From positions 45,433,417 to 45,497,416 of the forward strand of contig JAOANR010000011.1 in the NCBI GenBank assembly GCA_030278955.1: DNA of 64,000 nt. The letters are read 5' to 3'. This document shows, one piece after another, positions 54,332-64,000 of this stretch (its first letter is position 1; each line of letters starts with the position of its first letter). Source of the DNA: Hygrophila difformis. Taxonomy: Eukaryota > Streptophyta > Magnoliopsida > Lamiales > Acanthaceae. The translations under genes were made by a program, and so were the position numbers. The notes beneath the pieces are model-generated. The model saw nothing but the letters and a program-made list of their open reading frames with translations, made no database searches and was not told the DNA's origin.

Positions 54332-57300
54332 TATATTTCAGTCATTGTTTGATGCCCCTTTCCCATTTTGCTTTTGTCCTTGCCATTGTTTCTTCCAATT
54401 TCTACCTTTTGCTTAGTAAATTCATATATGGATAGTTACACACTCTAGCTATATGCAATTTTATTTTTACTTACAAAATTGCATATTAATCGATCGACAC
54501 ATCATATATATGTATATACTTCATCAATGATCTTTGTTAATTAATTTTCTACCTTGTACATATCTCTAATAATGGAAGCCCCACACACACATACTATATG
54601 ATATAAAAATATAAATATGTGAATAAAAAGAAAAGTGGGGAGGGCATGAGATATATGGTGAGTGAGTGCTTGGCCACAATAAGGAGAAAATATATATAGG
54701 GTTTTCTCCGTGGGGTTTTCCTTCTCGTGTTTGTTTCCTACATATGTCACATAAACATCTATTGATCCATCCATTTCCAATAGGGAAGTTTCGGACCAAC
54801 CTCAAGTGCAGTGTGCATGCATGTTACCCCCTCCTGCCCATATTTATATCATAATTATTTGTCTTTGTTCCTTAGTGCAATTTTGATCCACAATTGACCA
54901 CTCTTATATGTTATATATAATGGATATTCATCCATCCCTAACTCTACATGCATCTCAATTCGATCTCATCTAGTTTCCTATTTAATTTCATTCCCTTCTA
55001 TTAATTAATATAGTAATAGAAAAAAAAATTGAACAATAATAACCAAAACCCATCTTGCCACTTTTCCATAATTGCTCTATCTTTTGAGATCATGCTTAAT
55101 TTCTTTAGTAAATGTAAGTAATATATACGTTCACTTAATTAACATTTGTATTTTTCATTAATTTATAGTGTTGCACTTGTACGTTTATTGTACTTTTACA
55201 ATAGTAATATTCATGCATTTAATTGATCCAAATCTAAAATTGTATTAGTATTTAAAAGTGCTTAAGTTTTTTCTATTTCTTTATTTTTATTTGTCACACT
55301 TCATCTTTTTTACTTTCACTTATTCCAAGTTATTCTTATTTAATTTAGACTTAAAGAATAATTCTTTAATCATACTATACATATTGCAGTAGAAGGTATG
55401 AAAAAATAGCTTAAAAGTCAATAGTAGGATTAATGGAGTAATAATATCTTAAAAAACCCTTATTATAATAAAACAAGAGCAAATATTCTCAAACGTTTAG
55501 CAAAAAAAATATTCTCAAACACACATACATATGTATGTATATACATAAAGGAGATGTATATTTAATAAAATACTGTAGATAAATTGTAGTGGTGGTATAA
55601 AAGCAAATTCAAGAAGCTTCGTTCATGCAAAAAGGCATGATAAGCTAAGTGCATGTCTTTACATCTTTTATACTCTTCAGTGTATTTTTTGTGGAAATAC
55701 AGTACAACTCTACAAGTACACCAATAATAAATTCCCTTTTAACAAGAAGAAAAAAAAAAAAAAAGCTTTATTATAGTATACTGCGTATATATTATTTCCA
55801 GCTGCTTGATTGATTTGCATAGCATGTAAAATGCTGATACTTTCTCCTTTAATTTTTTTCTGGTTGATAATTTTTGGTTTTGGAAAAAAAAAAAAAAGCA
55901 ATGTAATATGCGTGTGGTTTGTGTATATAAAAGCTCACTTAAATGCACATTTATGCCGTACCTCTCATACTCATATCTGACAGTCTTTTACAGCGTCCGA
56001 TAAAGTTGGGGACCTAATATTGAAAATGATGTTCTGATAATAAGTATACTTCAAATTTAATATACTATGTATATATAAAATAAATAAATGTATACTGTAT
56101 TATATACTCATATGTATGTGTGGTAGAAGAACTACTAGTGTTTAACTATTATTGCATTATTATTATGTGCTACAATATTTGGCTTTTGTTACTCTGAAGG
56201 AGCCAGCTATCCATATATAGCTGGTCCATTCCATAACACTTGCAGATGAATGCTGATCACTTCCAAGTTTCTGATAGTGAAAAATGATCCTCTTCTTTCC
56301 ACAATTTTATAGTTTTTTATTTTTAAAAAAAGTTATAAAATAAATGAGATGTGTGTGTGTGTGTGAGTAATTTGAATTTATTAATTAGTATCTTAGATAT
56401 TGAATGGGAGTTGGAGTAAAAGACCTATGGGCTTTACATATGGCTGAAATGATGCTTCCACTATAAGTTCATGCATCAAAGAAGAAAAGGAGGATGCCAA
56501 AATTAATATAATAAATCTACTAATATATATGATCGATAATTATTAGTATTAGCAGAATCTTAAGGGGAAAAAAAAAAGATTATGAGTGCATTTGGTATTT
56601 TGTTTTCTAGCAATTAATTGCATGTTCAAGACTGAATGAACCAATAACATGTGTCCCATTAACATTGATGAAAAAAAGATTTAGTTATTTGTTTTAATAT
56701 AGGTATTCTATTTTTATTTTTGTTTTATAGTAGTATTTCACATGGTATAGAAGGGTGTGTAGAAGGAATTAAACAGATGAAAAGAATTTATTTTTCATAT
56801 TTTTGAGCTATTTTATTTTTGGTAATTATTTGATTGATTTTGTCTTAACATATCTTAGGATGGTTGGCATGTGTTAGATGCCACATTTTCCACCTAATCA
56901 CATGCTCCCCACAAGGATTATAATAATTTCCTTAAGTACTTTTCTTAATTGTGTAGGTTTTGGGGGTTTTTTTGTAAGTCTAATTGATTCTTTACTCTTG
57001 GCCAATAGCAAGTGCTGATTTGTTTTTATATTCTAATTATATTTTACACCTACTACTTGAACCCAATGTTTGTATAATTTTTTAAATGGTTATTTAATGG
57101 AAAAAAGTCCCCAACACTTAGGTAGTTATGATTTGTTAAGTAGTTGAATGAGCTGCCCATCTTGTGATTAACTTTGGAATTTAACATCACATAAAGTGCT
57201 AATAATAATAAAAGAAAACAAAAAAGAATCATCAATTGCATTTCTTTCATCAAATTGAATGACCATAATTCAAAAATAAAAATAAAAATTTCCTCATTTA

Positions 57301-58495
57301 GTAATGATGGGAGTTGGGCTTTAATAAAAATTTGGGAGATAATTTGGGCTTGGATTAAATTTATTATTGGCCCACCAGTGATATTCGGTTAATTATTTCT
57401 TTCCTAGTGAGGAAAAAAGCAAGATTTTCTCTTCATTCTAAGATCTTTAAAAGTTACACTATTAATTTTTTTGTTTCGTTATTGTATTTTATGTATATAA
57501 ATATATTGTAATGCAGTCCACATGTAGGCTGTAGCGCTTTGTGCCCTTCTTTTAAACATTCTTTTTTCAAGTCGTAATGCGTTGTACCTTCTTGTACACT
57601 TTTCACTTGCAAATTATATTCCCATCATTACAATGCACTTTGGTAGATTCGAAAGTCAAATAGGTAATATTCTTACAATAATATAGGGCCTTTAAAAAGT
57701 TGGTTTTTTATTTGCCCCACTGGAGATAGAGCTTTCGAACATTGAATTTCTTTTAACACTTGATGGTGGGTCTTTACATAATACTACATTCTCCTTGAAG
57801 TGATGATTGTCTGGAAATTTATGGAACACATCAAAGAACACAATTTATATTGGGCTTCTGCATGAAGCCCAATTATGGGCCCAATAAAAGTCCGATGTAG
57901 TTCGAACTTTGATGGGCTTTAAAACTTCACTTGGCCCATGTGAGAAAGAAAATATCTTTATACTGAGCACGCTTGCAAATTGCAACTGACTACTAGTACT
58001 AGTATAATAGAATTTCAAATGATTATATATACAAGAGACAAGTTACAATTAAGAAAAAAAAATATGTTTACCAAAGAAAAAGAATTTTAAAAAAAAGTGT
58101 GTATAAAAAATCAAGATAAGAATATTGCTAGAGGCAAACTAGGGGATTATGTCCAAAGTTATTTGTGATAGAGAGAACCATTCATTAGGATTGTTTCTTT
58201 AGCGTGCTACATATATAATTTCTGTAATAATCTGATTAGGTTGGAAATGGTAATAATTTACTTTCACCAATCACCTCTATAAATTTTTAATTAATTCATC
58301 AGTATATATCCGCTTAATTAAAACAATCTCATCTTTTTTGTCCTAACAATGGTCGTCTCCGATCATCGGCACGCGTAACAGCCTCCACCCTCACTGCAAG
58401 AATACACACTAAACTGTTCACCTCTATAGAAACTAAAAACAAAACACAGGAATAGAAAATAAAATAAAATAAATAATTGTAAAATTCAAATTATG
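54329..58495. other. Intergenic, AT-rich, no supported gene
   Basis: About 4 kb of AT-rich DNA with a TG microsatellite near 56350. A stretch at about 58345-58410 (CGTCTCCGATCATCGGCACG) is GC-richer and follows an AG on the minus strand, but no exon chain is seen. Confidence 0.5.
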
Positions 58496-58896
58496 TGTTA
58501 TACAATTATTGATGAAATTTGGATGTATACCACTTTTTCAAAGAAAGGCTTCATAAGTCATGATACCCATTCTAGTGGAGGCCATTAGTCATGATACCTA
58601 TTCTAGTGAAGGCAATTAATTATGGTGCCATTAGCCTTGTATTATGTCTATAAATATGAGTTCTTAAGTGAGAAATATACACCAATATTTGTTCAAAGAA
58701 CTCTTATACTTGAGCATATATTTTCCTTACTTTTGGTCTTAATTTCACTACAATAGTTGCACTATTGAATACACTAATACTATTTCTTTTCTTTCTTCCA
58801 TTGTCTTTCATTCAAATATATCCATTACTAATATATCATCATTAGAATTCCTTATTATCATATAGCTAATAGTATACTTGTAATAATTTCACAACA
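58496..58896 (+). repeat. 5' LTR of the Copia element
   Basis: Starts TGTTATACAATTATTG and ends at or near TTTCACAACA. It contains two tandem 31-bp units starting AGTCATGATACC (about 58557-58618) and a TATA box. The exact end (58893 or 58896) is uncertain. Confidence 0.88.
58648..58656 (+). promoter_or_regulatory. TATA box in the Copia LTR
   Basis: CTATAAATA about 150 bp into the LTR, a likely core promoter of the element. Confidence 0.6.
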
Positions 58897-58912
58897 TGTT
58901 ATCAGCACGAGC
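58897..58912 (+). promoter_or_regulatory. Primer binding site of the Copia element
   Basis: TGTTATCAGCACGAGC directly after the LTR. It differs from the TGGTATCAGAGC site used by the two other LTR families in this window, so a different primer tRNA or tRNA part is probably used. Confidence 0.6.
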
Positions 58913-58973
58913 TACGAACGGAGCTCTGCCGGAATTTCTTTGAGGTAATATTTTGTATTTCAATAATTCTATT

Positions 58974-59972
58974 ATGGCTAACTTGACAAAGCAGGATTTC
59001 AGACCACTGATGGTATCTGGAGATAATTATCTATCTTGGAAAATGGATGTTGAAATCCATTTGGAATCAATGGGTCTTGAAAAAATAATTGAAAAAGATA
59101 ATCAGGCTTCAAACCAAGACCGTGCGAAAGCTATGATTTTCATCCGCCATCATCTTGATGAGGAATTGAAAACACAGTATTTAACGGTCAAAGACCCAAT
59201 TGAACTCTGGGAGAATTTAGAAAAAAGATATGATCATTTAAGATCAATAAATCTCCCTCGAGCCCAGTATGAATGGTCACACTTACGATTCCAGGATTTT
59301 AAATCAATAAATGATTACAATTCTGCTCTGTTTAATATCGTATCACAATTAAGACTGTGTGGTGAGACAATTACTGATAAACAAATGCTAGAGAAGACAT
59401 TCTCTACATTCCACACCTCCAATTCGGTGTTACAGCAAACATACCGAGCACAGGGTTTCACTGAATATTCTGATCTGATTACGTTTTTGTTATTGGCTGA
59501 AAAGAATAATGATTTATTATTAAAAAATCATGAAATGAGACCAATTGGCAGTAGTCCATTGCCAGAGGCACATGTGACTGAATCTTCCAGCCGTGGTCAT
59601 GGCCGTAGTCGTGGCCGGGGTCAGAGACCTCGTGGTCGTGGGTATAACCGAGGCCGTGGGAAAAATCATTTCCGCAACAATGTTTACATTAGGCCCACGA
59701 CAGACACACGTAATCAGAATCAGGGCAACACCAGAGGTGATGTCCAAAAACAGAACTATGAAGAAGCAAAATGCGATAGATGCGGCCTAAAAGGGCACTG
59801 GTACAAAAATTGTCGTACCAGAGATCATTGGGTGAAACTTTATCAAGATTCCCAGAGGGATAAAGGAAAAAGGGTGGTTGAAACAAACCATGTTGACAGA
59901 ATGAATTCTGATGAGAATATGCCCAATATCCCAGAATTTCAAGTTGATGATTTATATAATGATTTGGTTTAA
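58974..59972 (+). CDS. Copia Gag protein, intact
   Basis: 332 residues from ATG at 58974 to TAA. An N-terminal gag domain (FRPLMVSGDNYLSW, about residues 8-170; UBN2-type) is followed by an Arg/Gly-rich stretch (RGHGRSRGRGQRPRGRGYNR, about 210-235) and a zinc knuckle CDRCGLKGHWYKNC (CX2CX4HX4C, about 272-285). Gag forms the virus-like particle and packages the element RNA. The reading frame upstream of 58974 lacks an ATG, so this start is preferred. Confidence 0.93.
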   Translation: MANLTKQDFRPLMVSGDNYLSWKMDVEIHLESMGLEKIIEKDNQASNQDRAKAMIFIRHHLDEELKTQYLTVKDPIELWENLEKRYDHLRSINLPRAQYEWSHLRFQDFKSINDYNSALFNIVSQLRLCGETITDKQMLEKTFSTFHTSNSVLQQTYRAQGFTEYSDLITFLLLAEKNNDLLLKNHEMRPIGSSPLPEAHVTESSSRGHGRSRGRGQRPRGRGYNRGRGKNHFRNNVYIRPTTDTRNQNQGNTRGDVQKQNYEEAKCDRCGLKGHWYKNCRTRDHWVKLYQDSQRDKGKRVVETNHVDRMNSDENMPNIPEFQVDDLYNDLV

Positions 59973-60128
59973 TTGTTATGTTGTATTATTGTTTTCATTA
60001 CGCTTTGAACTTCTGTATCTGTCTTTACTTTTGCATGTGTGCTATATTTATTGTCTATGTATTGTAATATATTACTTATGTTAAGTCTTGTTTTAATATT
60101 AATTATATCTTGTTTTAATTACAGCAAA

Positions 60129-61688
60129 ATGGGGAATTATAAAAGTGATAATATATGTCTTATTGATAGTGCTTCAATGCACACGATACTAAAAGACATA
60201 AGGTATTTTTCCAATTTAAAAATGGGAGATACAAACATAAACACAATATGTGGTAGTGCAAATATTATAAAAGGAATTGGCACAGCCAACCTTATTTTCC
60301 CAGAGGGAACAAAATTAATTGTGAAAAATGCACTCCTATCTCCCAAGTCTCGAAGAAATTTATTGAGTTTTAAAGATATCCGAGAAAATGGGTATCATCT
60401 CGAGACATCGACTTCAGAGAATGTCGAATATTTATTAATTACAAATACCACTCATGGTAAGAAATATATATTGGAAAAATTACCAGCTCTGTCTTCTGGA
60501 TTGTATTTTTCAAAGATAAATACAACTGAAAATTATCACTTAGACCACAGGTCTAATATTCCCCAAATAAACCAGAGGTTTATTGATGGCCAGCGGCCCA
60601 CTAATATATATCATCCCAAAATAGACCAGAGGTCTATTGGAAGCCATAGGCTTACTGATGAATATATGATATGGCATGATCGCCTAGGCCATCCCGGCTC
60701 TACAATGATGAGGCGAATTATTACGAATAGTCATGGCCATTCATTAAAGGGACAAAAATTGCTGCAACATATTGATTATATATGTGTTGCTTGCTCCCAA
60801 GGAAAATTAATTTCCAAACATTCACCAATAAAAGTGAGAACTGAAAGCCCTAGTTTTCTTGAAAGAATTCAGGGTGATATATGTGGACCTATAGATCCAC
60901 CATGTGGACCATTTAAATATTTTATGGTGCTAATTGATGCATCAACACGATGGTCCAATGTATCATTATTATCATCTCGCAACCATGCGTTTGCAAAATT
61001 ACTTGCTCAAATTATTAAATTACGAGCACAGTTCCCTGATTATACAATAAAAAATATCCGATTGGATAATGCTGGTGAATATTCATCCCAGAGGTTTGAT
61101 GAATATTGCGTGTCAATTGGCATAACAGTTGAGCATCCTGTTGCTCATGTCCATACACAGAATGGACTTGCTGAATCGCTTATAAAGCGTTTACAATTAA
61201 TTGCCAGACCATTATTAATGAGATCTGGATGGCCATTGACAGCTTGGGGGCATGCAATATTACATGCAGCAAAATTGGTGCGGTTAAGGCCGACACATTA
61301 TCATGAATACTCCCCTATACAATTAACATTTGGGCAAGAACCCAATATATCCCATCTCAGAATATTTGGTTGCGCTGTGTATGTCCCGATTGCACCACCT
61401 CAGCGCACAAAGATGGGTCCCCAACGTAGATTGGGAATATATGTCGGGTATGAATCACCATCGATTATTCGATATCTCGAACCATTAACTGGTGATTTAT
61501 TTACTACGAAATTCAAAGATTGTCATTTTGACGAATCTCATTTCCCGACATTAGGGGGAGACAGAAATCAACCAAAGAAAGAAAAAGAAATCAACTGGAA
61601 AACACCGTTAGATTTCTTCGATCCTCGTACAAATGATTGTGAACTAGAAGTACAAAGAATCGTACATTTGCAGAGTATTGCAAATTAA
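60129..61688 (+). pseudogene. Copia protease and integrase (pol, first part)
   Basis: Starts at ATG 60129, in the same frame as gag but separated by the gag stop and about 156 bp. Protease motif CLIDSAS (Asp-Ser-Ala in place of the usual Asp-Ser/Thr-Gly) near residue 12. Integrase has the zinc-binding H-H-C-C (WHDRLGHPG ... ICVACSQGK), catalytic Asp in GDICGPI, Asp in RLDNAGEYSS and Glu in QNGLAESLIKR. The frame is stopped by TAA at 61686-61688 and continues in the same frame after it, so the polyprotein is cut before RT. Confidence 0.9.
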
Positions 61689-62905
61689 TTGTCGGACGCA
61701 TTATGCGACTCTAAAAGAGTAACAAAATCTCTTATACCGGCAGCAAATGTTCCAATCAAAATTAATGTCCCAGAGGGACCAATTACAAGTGCCAAAGATG
61801 AATCTACTGCACGCTTGAAGCGTGGTAGACCACCAGGTTCAAAAGATAAAAATCCTCGAAAGAAAAGAGGATCACAAATAATTGAAAGTGACAAAATTAC
61901 AGAAAATATTCCAGAGGAAAAAGAAGCTCTTGAAGAGCAAGTAGCTCCAGAGGAGCAGGAACTTGCAGCTCCAGAGGAGAATGAACTTGAAAATAATGAA
62001 ATATCAATCAATTTTGTCACAAGCAGAAATGTTTGGAATCGAGATGCAATTATCATAGATAATGTATTCTCGTACCACATAGCACTTGACATCATAAATG
62101 ATGACGAGGATCATGAACCAAATTCGGTTGATGAATGTCGGAAAAAAAAGATTGGCCAAAATGGAAAGATGCAATCCAATCTGAATTGGATTCCCTGGCT
62201 AGACGAAATGTGTTTGGACCGATTGTCAAAACACCAGAAAATATAAAGCCAGTCGGATACAGATGAGTTTCTGTAAGAAAAAGAAATGACAAAAATGAAA
62301 TTGTCAGATACAAAGCGAGATTAGTCGCCCAAGGGTTTTCACAGAGACCCGGATTTGATTATGATGGTACATATTCCCCCGTAATGGATGGAATAACGTT
62401 TAGATATCTTATCAGTTTAGCAGTCCATCAAAATCTTGAAATGAGATTGATGGATGTTATTACTGCATATCTATATGGAAATTTAGATACAGATATCTAT
62501 ATGAAGGTCCCAGAGGGATTAAAAATGTCAGAGACATATGAATCAAATCCTAGACATATGTATTCCATCAAATTACAAAAATCCCTATATGGACTAAAAC
62601 AGTCCGGGCGAATGTGGTATAACCGACTCAGTGAGTCATTGATACAAGAGGGTTATACAAATGACCCAATTTGTCCATGTATTTTCATTAAGAAAAATGG
62701 ACAAGGGTTTGTAATCATTGCAGTTTATGTTGATGATCTCAACTTGATTGGAATTCCAGAGGAGCTCCAAAAGGCTGTTGAATACCTAAAAAAGAAGTTT
62801 GAAATCAAAGATTTTGGTAAAACCAAATCATGCCTTGGTTTGCAAATTGAATATTTAAATAATGAAACATTTGTCCATCAAACAGCTTATACTCAGAGAG
62901 TATAA
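61689..62905 (+). pseudogene. Copia reverse transcriptase (pol, middle part), two lesions
   Basis: A linker rich in Pro and Glu (KRGRPPGSKDKNPRKKRG) leads into RT. A frameshift falls in the A8 run at 62142-62149, and a TGA at 62264-62266 stands where the frame otherwise runs on. RT motifs: RYKARLVAQGFSQRPG, SLYGLKQSGRMWYNRL, catalytic YVDDLNLIG (about 62728-62754) and LGLQIEYL. Another frameshift followed by TAA at 62903-62905 ends the block. Confidence 0.92.
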
Positions 62906-63729
62906 AGCGATTTTATATGGATAAAGCACATCCATTGAGTACTCCAATGGTCGTAAGGTCACTTGATATAAAAAAGGGTTCGTTTAGACCACAAGAGGAA
63001 GGTGAACAAATTCTTGGGCCAGAGGTCCCATATTTAAGTGCCATAGGTGCTTTAATGTATCTTGCAAACTGCACTAGACCAGATATATCATTTGCAGTAA
63101 ATTTATTAGCGAGATTCAGTTCATCTCCTACAAGACGACATTGGAATGGAATTAAACATATATTTCGCTATCTCCAAGGAACTATTGATCTTGGGTTATT
63201 TTACCCAAATGACTCTCGACATGAAATAATCGGCTTTGCTGATGCCGGATATTTATCAGATCCACATAAAGCCAAATCTCAAACTGGCTATGGTTTTACA
63301 TGTGGTGGTACTGCAATTTCATGGAGATCAATGAAGCAGACTTTAACTGCTACTTCCTCAAATCATGCTGAAATTTTAGCAATCCATGAAGCCAGTCGAG
63401 AATGTGTATGGTTGCGATCTTTGATGCACCATATATTGAAAAATTGTGGCATGGCTACTGAAGAAAAAATATCCTCAACAGTTTTATATGAAGATAATGC
63501 AGCTTGTATAGCACAATTGAAGGGAGGGTATATTAAAGGAGATAGAACGAAACACATTTCACCAAAATTTTTCTTCACTCATGATTTACAGAAAAATGGT
63601 GAAATAGATGTGCAGCAAATCCGTTCAGCTGATAATCTTGCAGATTTATTTACCAAGGCACTACCAACAGCAACATTCGAAAAGTTGGTGAAAAGCATTG
63701 TGATGCGCCAACTAAAGAATCTCAACTGA
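62906..63729 (+). pseudogene. Copia RNase H and C-terminus of pol
   Basis: From about 62917 the frame has HPLSTPM, GALMYLANCTRPDISFAVNL, then RNase H motifs GFADAGYLSD, SSNHAEILA, YEDNAACI and SADNLADLFTKAL, ending with TGA at 63727-63729. The domain itself is complete; it is out of frame with RT by one base. Confidence 0.92.
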
Positions 63730-63855
63730 TGCTTTGATCAGAGGGAGAAATTAATATATAAGAATTATGTACTCTTTTTCCTTCACTAGATTTTTCTCAC
63801 AGAGGGTTTTTATCTAGTAAGGTTTTAACGAGGCATATTCTTTTATATATAGTAC

Positions 63856-63868
63856 ATCCAAGAGGGAG
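63856..63868 (+). promoter_or_regulatory. Polypurine tract of the Copia element
   Basis: ATCCAAGAGGGAG directly before the 3' LTR start TGTTATAC. Confidence 0.8.
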
Positions 63869-64000
63869 TGTTATACAATTATTGATGAAATTTGGATGTA
63901 TACCACTTTTTCAAAGAAAGACTTCATAAGTCATGATACCCATTCTAGTGGAGGCCATTAGTCATGATACCTATTCTAGTGAAGGCAATTAATTATGATG
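63869..64000 (+). repeat. 3' LTR of the Copia element, partial
   Basis: First 132 bp of the LTR, matching 58496-58627 with two base changes seen (AAAGACTTC against AAAGGCTTC, ATTATGATG against ATTATGGTG). The rest lies beyond the window. Confidence 0.95.

Larger units (their letters stand above)
58496..64000 (+). mobile_element. Copia LTR retrotransposon, nearly complete, cut by the window end
   Basis: 5' LTR 58496-58896 and the first 132 bp of the 3' LTR (63869-64000) agree apart from two visible base changes. Internal order gag, protease, integrase, reverse transcriptase, RNase H is that of Copia (Ty1/copia, Pseudoviridae-like). Lesions: TAA at 61686-61688, a frameshift in an A8 run (62142-62149), TGA at 62264-62266, and a frameshift with TAA at 62903-62905. 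Few differences between the LTR parts suggest a fairly young insertion. The TSD cannot be checked because the right end is outside. Confidence 0.95.

Noticed and set aside
54064..54435. 123-codon open frame with a proline run
   Set aside because: Created by the poly-A and poly-C tracts.
58953..58973. Upstream extension of Copia gag
   Set aside because: The first codon would be TTG; the first ATG in frame is at 58974 and fits the family start.

Overview
The window is nuclear DNA from a flowering plant, very probably a eudicot. It is AT-rich, has spliced genes with GT-AG introns, carries a plant brassinosteroid-biosynthesis P450, and is packed with plant-type transposons (Copia LTR elements, an L1-type LINE, Helitrons, Stowaway, hAT and Harbinger MITEs, tRNA-derived SINEs). 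Nothing in it is bacterial. The species cannot be named from the sequence alone.

Layout. 1-6.1 kb: a gag-only Copia-type element (1361-6005, TSD TAGAG) sits inside what looks like the last exon of an unidentified minus-strand host gene. 6.6-10.7 kb: a decayed LINE with a 12-bp target duplication. 11.1-14.9 kb: a non-coding LTR element in an LTR-internal-LTR-internal-LTR tandem form with one TSD pair (AACCT). 15.2-17.15 kb: Harbinger-type MITEs joined head to tail and sharing TTA target sites. 18.7-19.3 kb: a hAT-type MITE. 20.7-23.35 kb: an intact eight-exon CYP85A gene (minus strand) with TATA box, a BRRE and a G-quadruplex-type tract in its promoter. 25.8-29.7 kb and 31.5-34.9 kb: two Helitrons, the first with helicase remains, the second loaded with nested insertions. 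36-40 kb: scattered MITEs and a SINE. 41.85-46.18 kb: a large inverted repeat (arms about 1.4 kb) enclosing a three-exon F-box gene. 46.2-47.4 kb: three Harbinger MITEs nested in one another. 47.6-52.9 kb: SINEs, a Stowaway, a nested MITE pair and a 248-bp tandem duplication. 53.7-58.5 kb: a possible organelle-derived insert, a long poly-C tract and otherwise unannotatable AT-rich DNA. 58.5-64 kb: a nearly complete Copia element with gag, protease, integrase, RT and RNase H, broken by a few lesions; its 3' LTR runs off the window.

Only two host genes look functional: CYP85A (last steps of brassinosteroid synthesis) and the F-box gene (probable SCF ubiquitin-ligase substrate adaptor). They are 20 kb apart and nothing in the sequence links their roles. 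The most unusual structure is the F-box gene inside the large inverted repeat: its stop codon is 8 bp from the inner edge of one arm, so its 3' UTR must be arm sequence with an inverted copy upstream of the gene.
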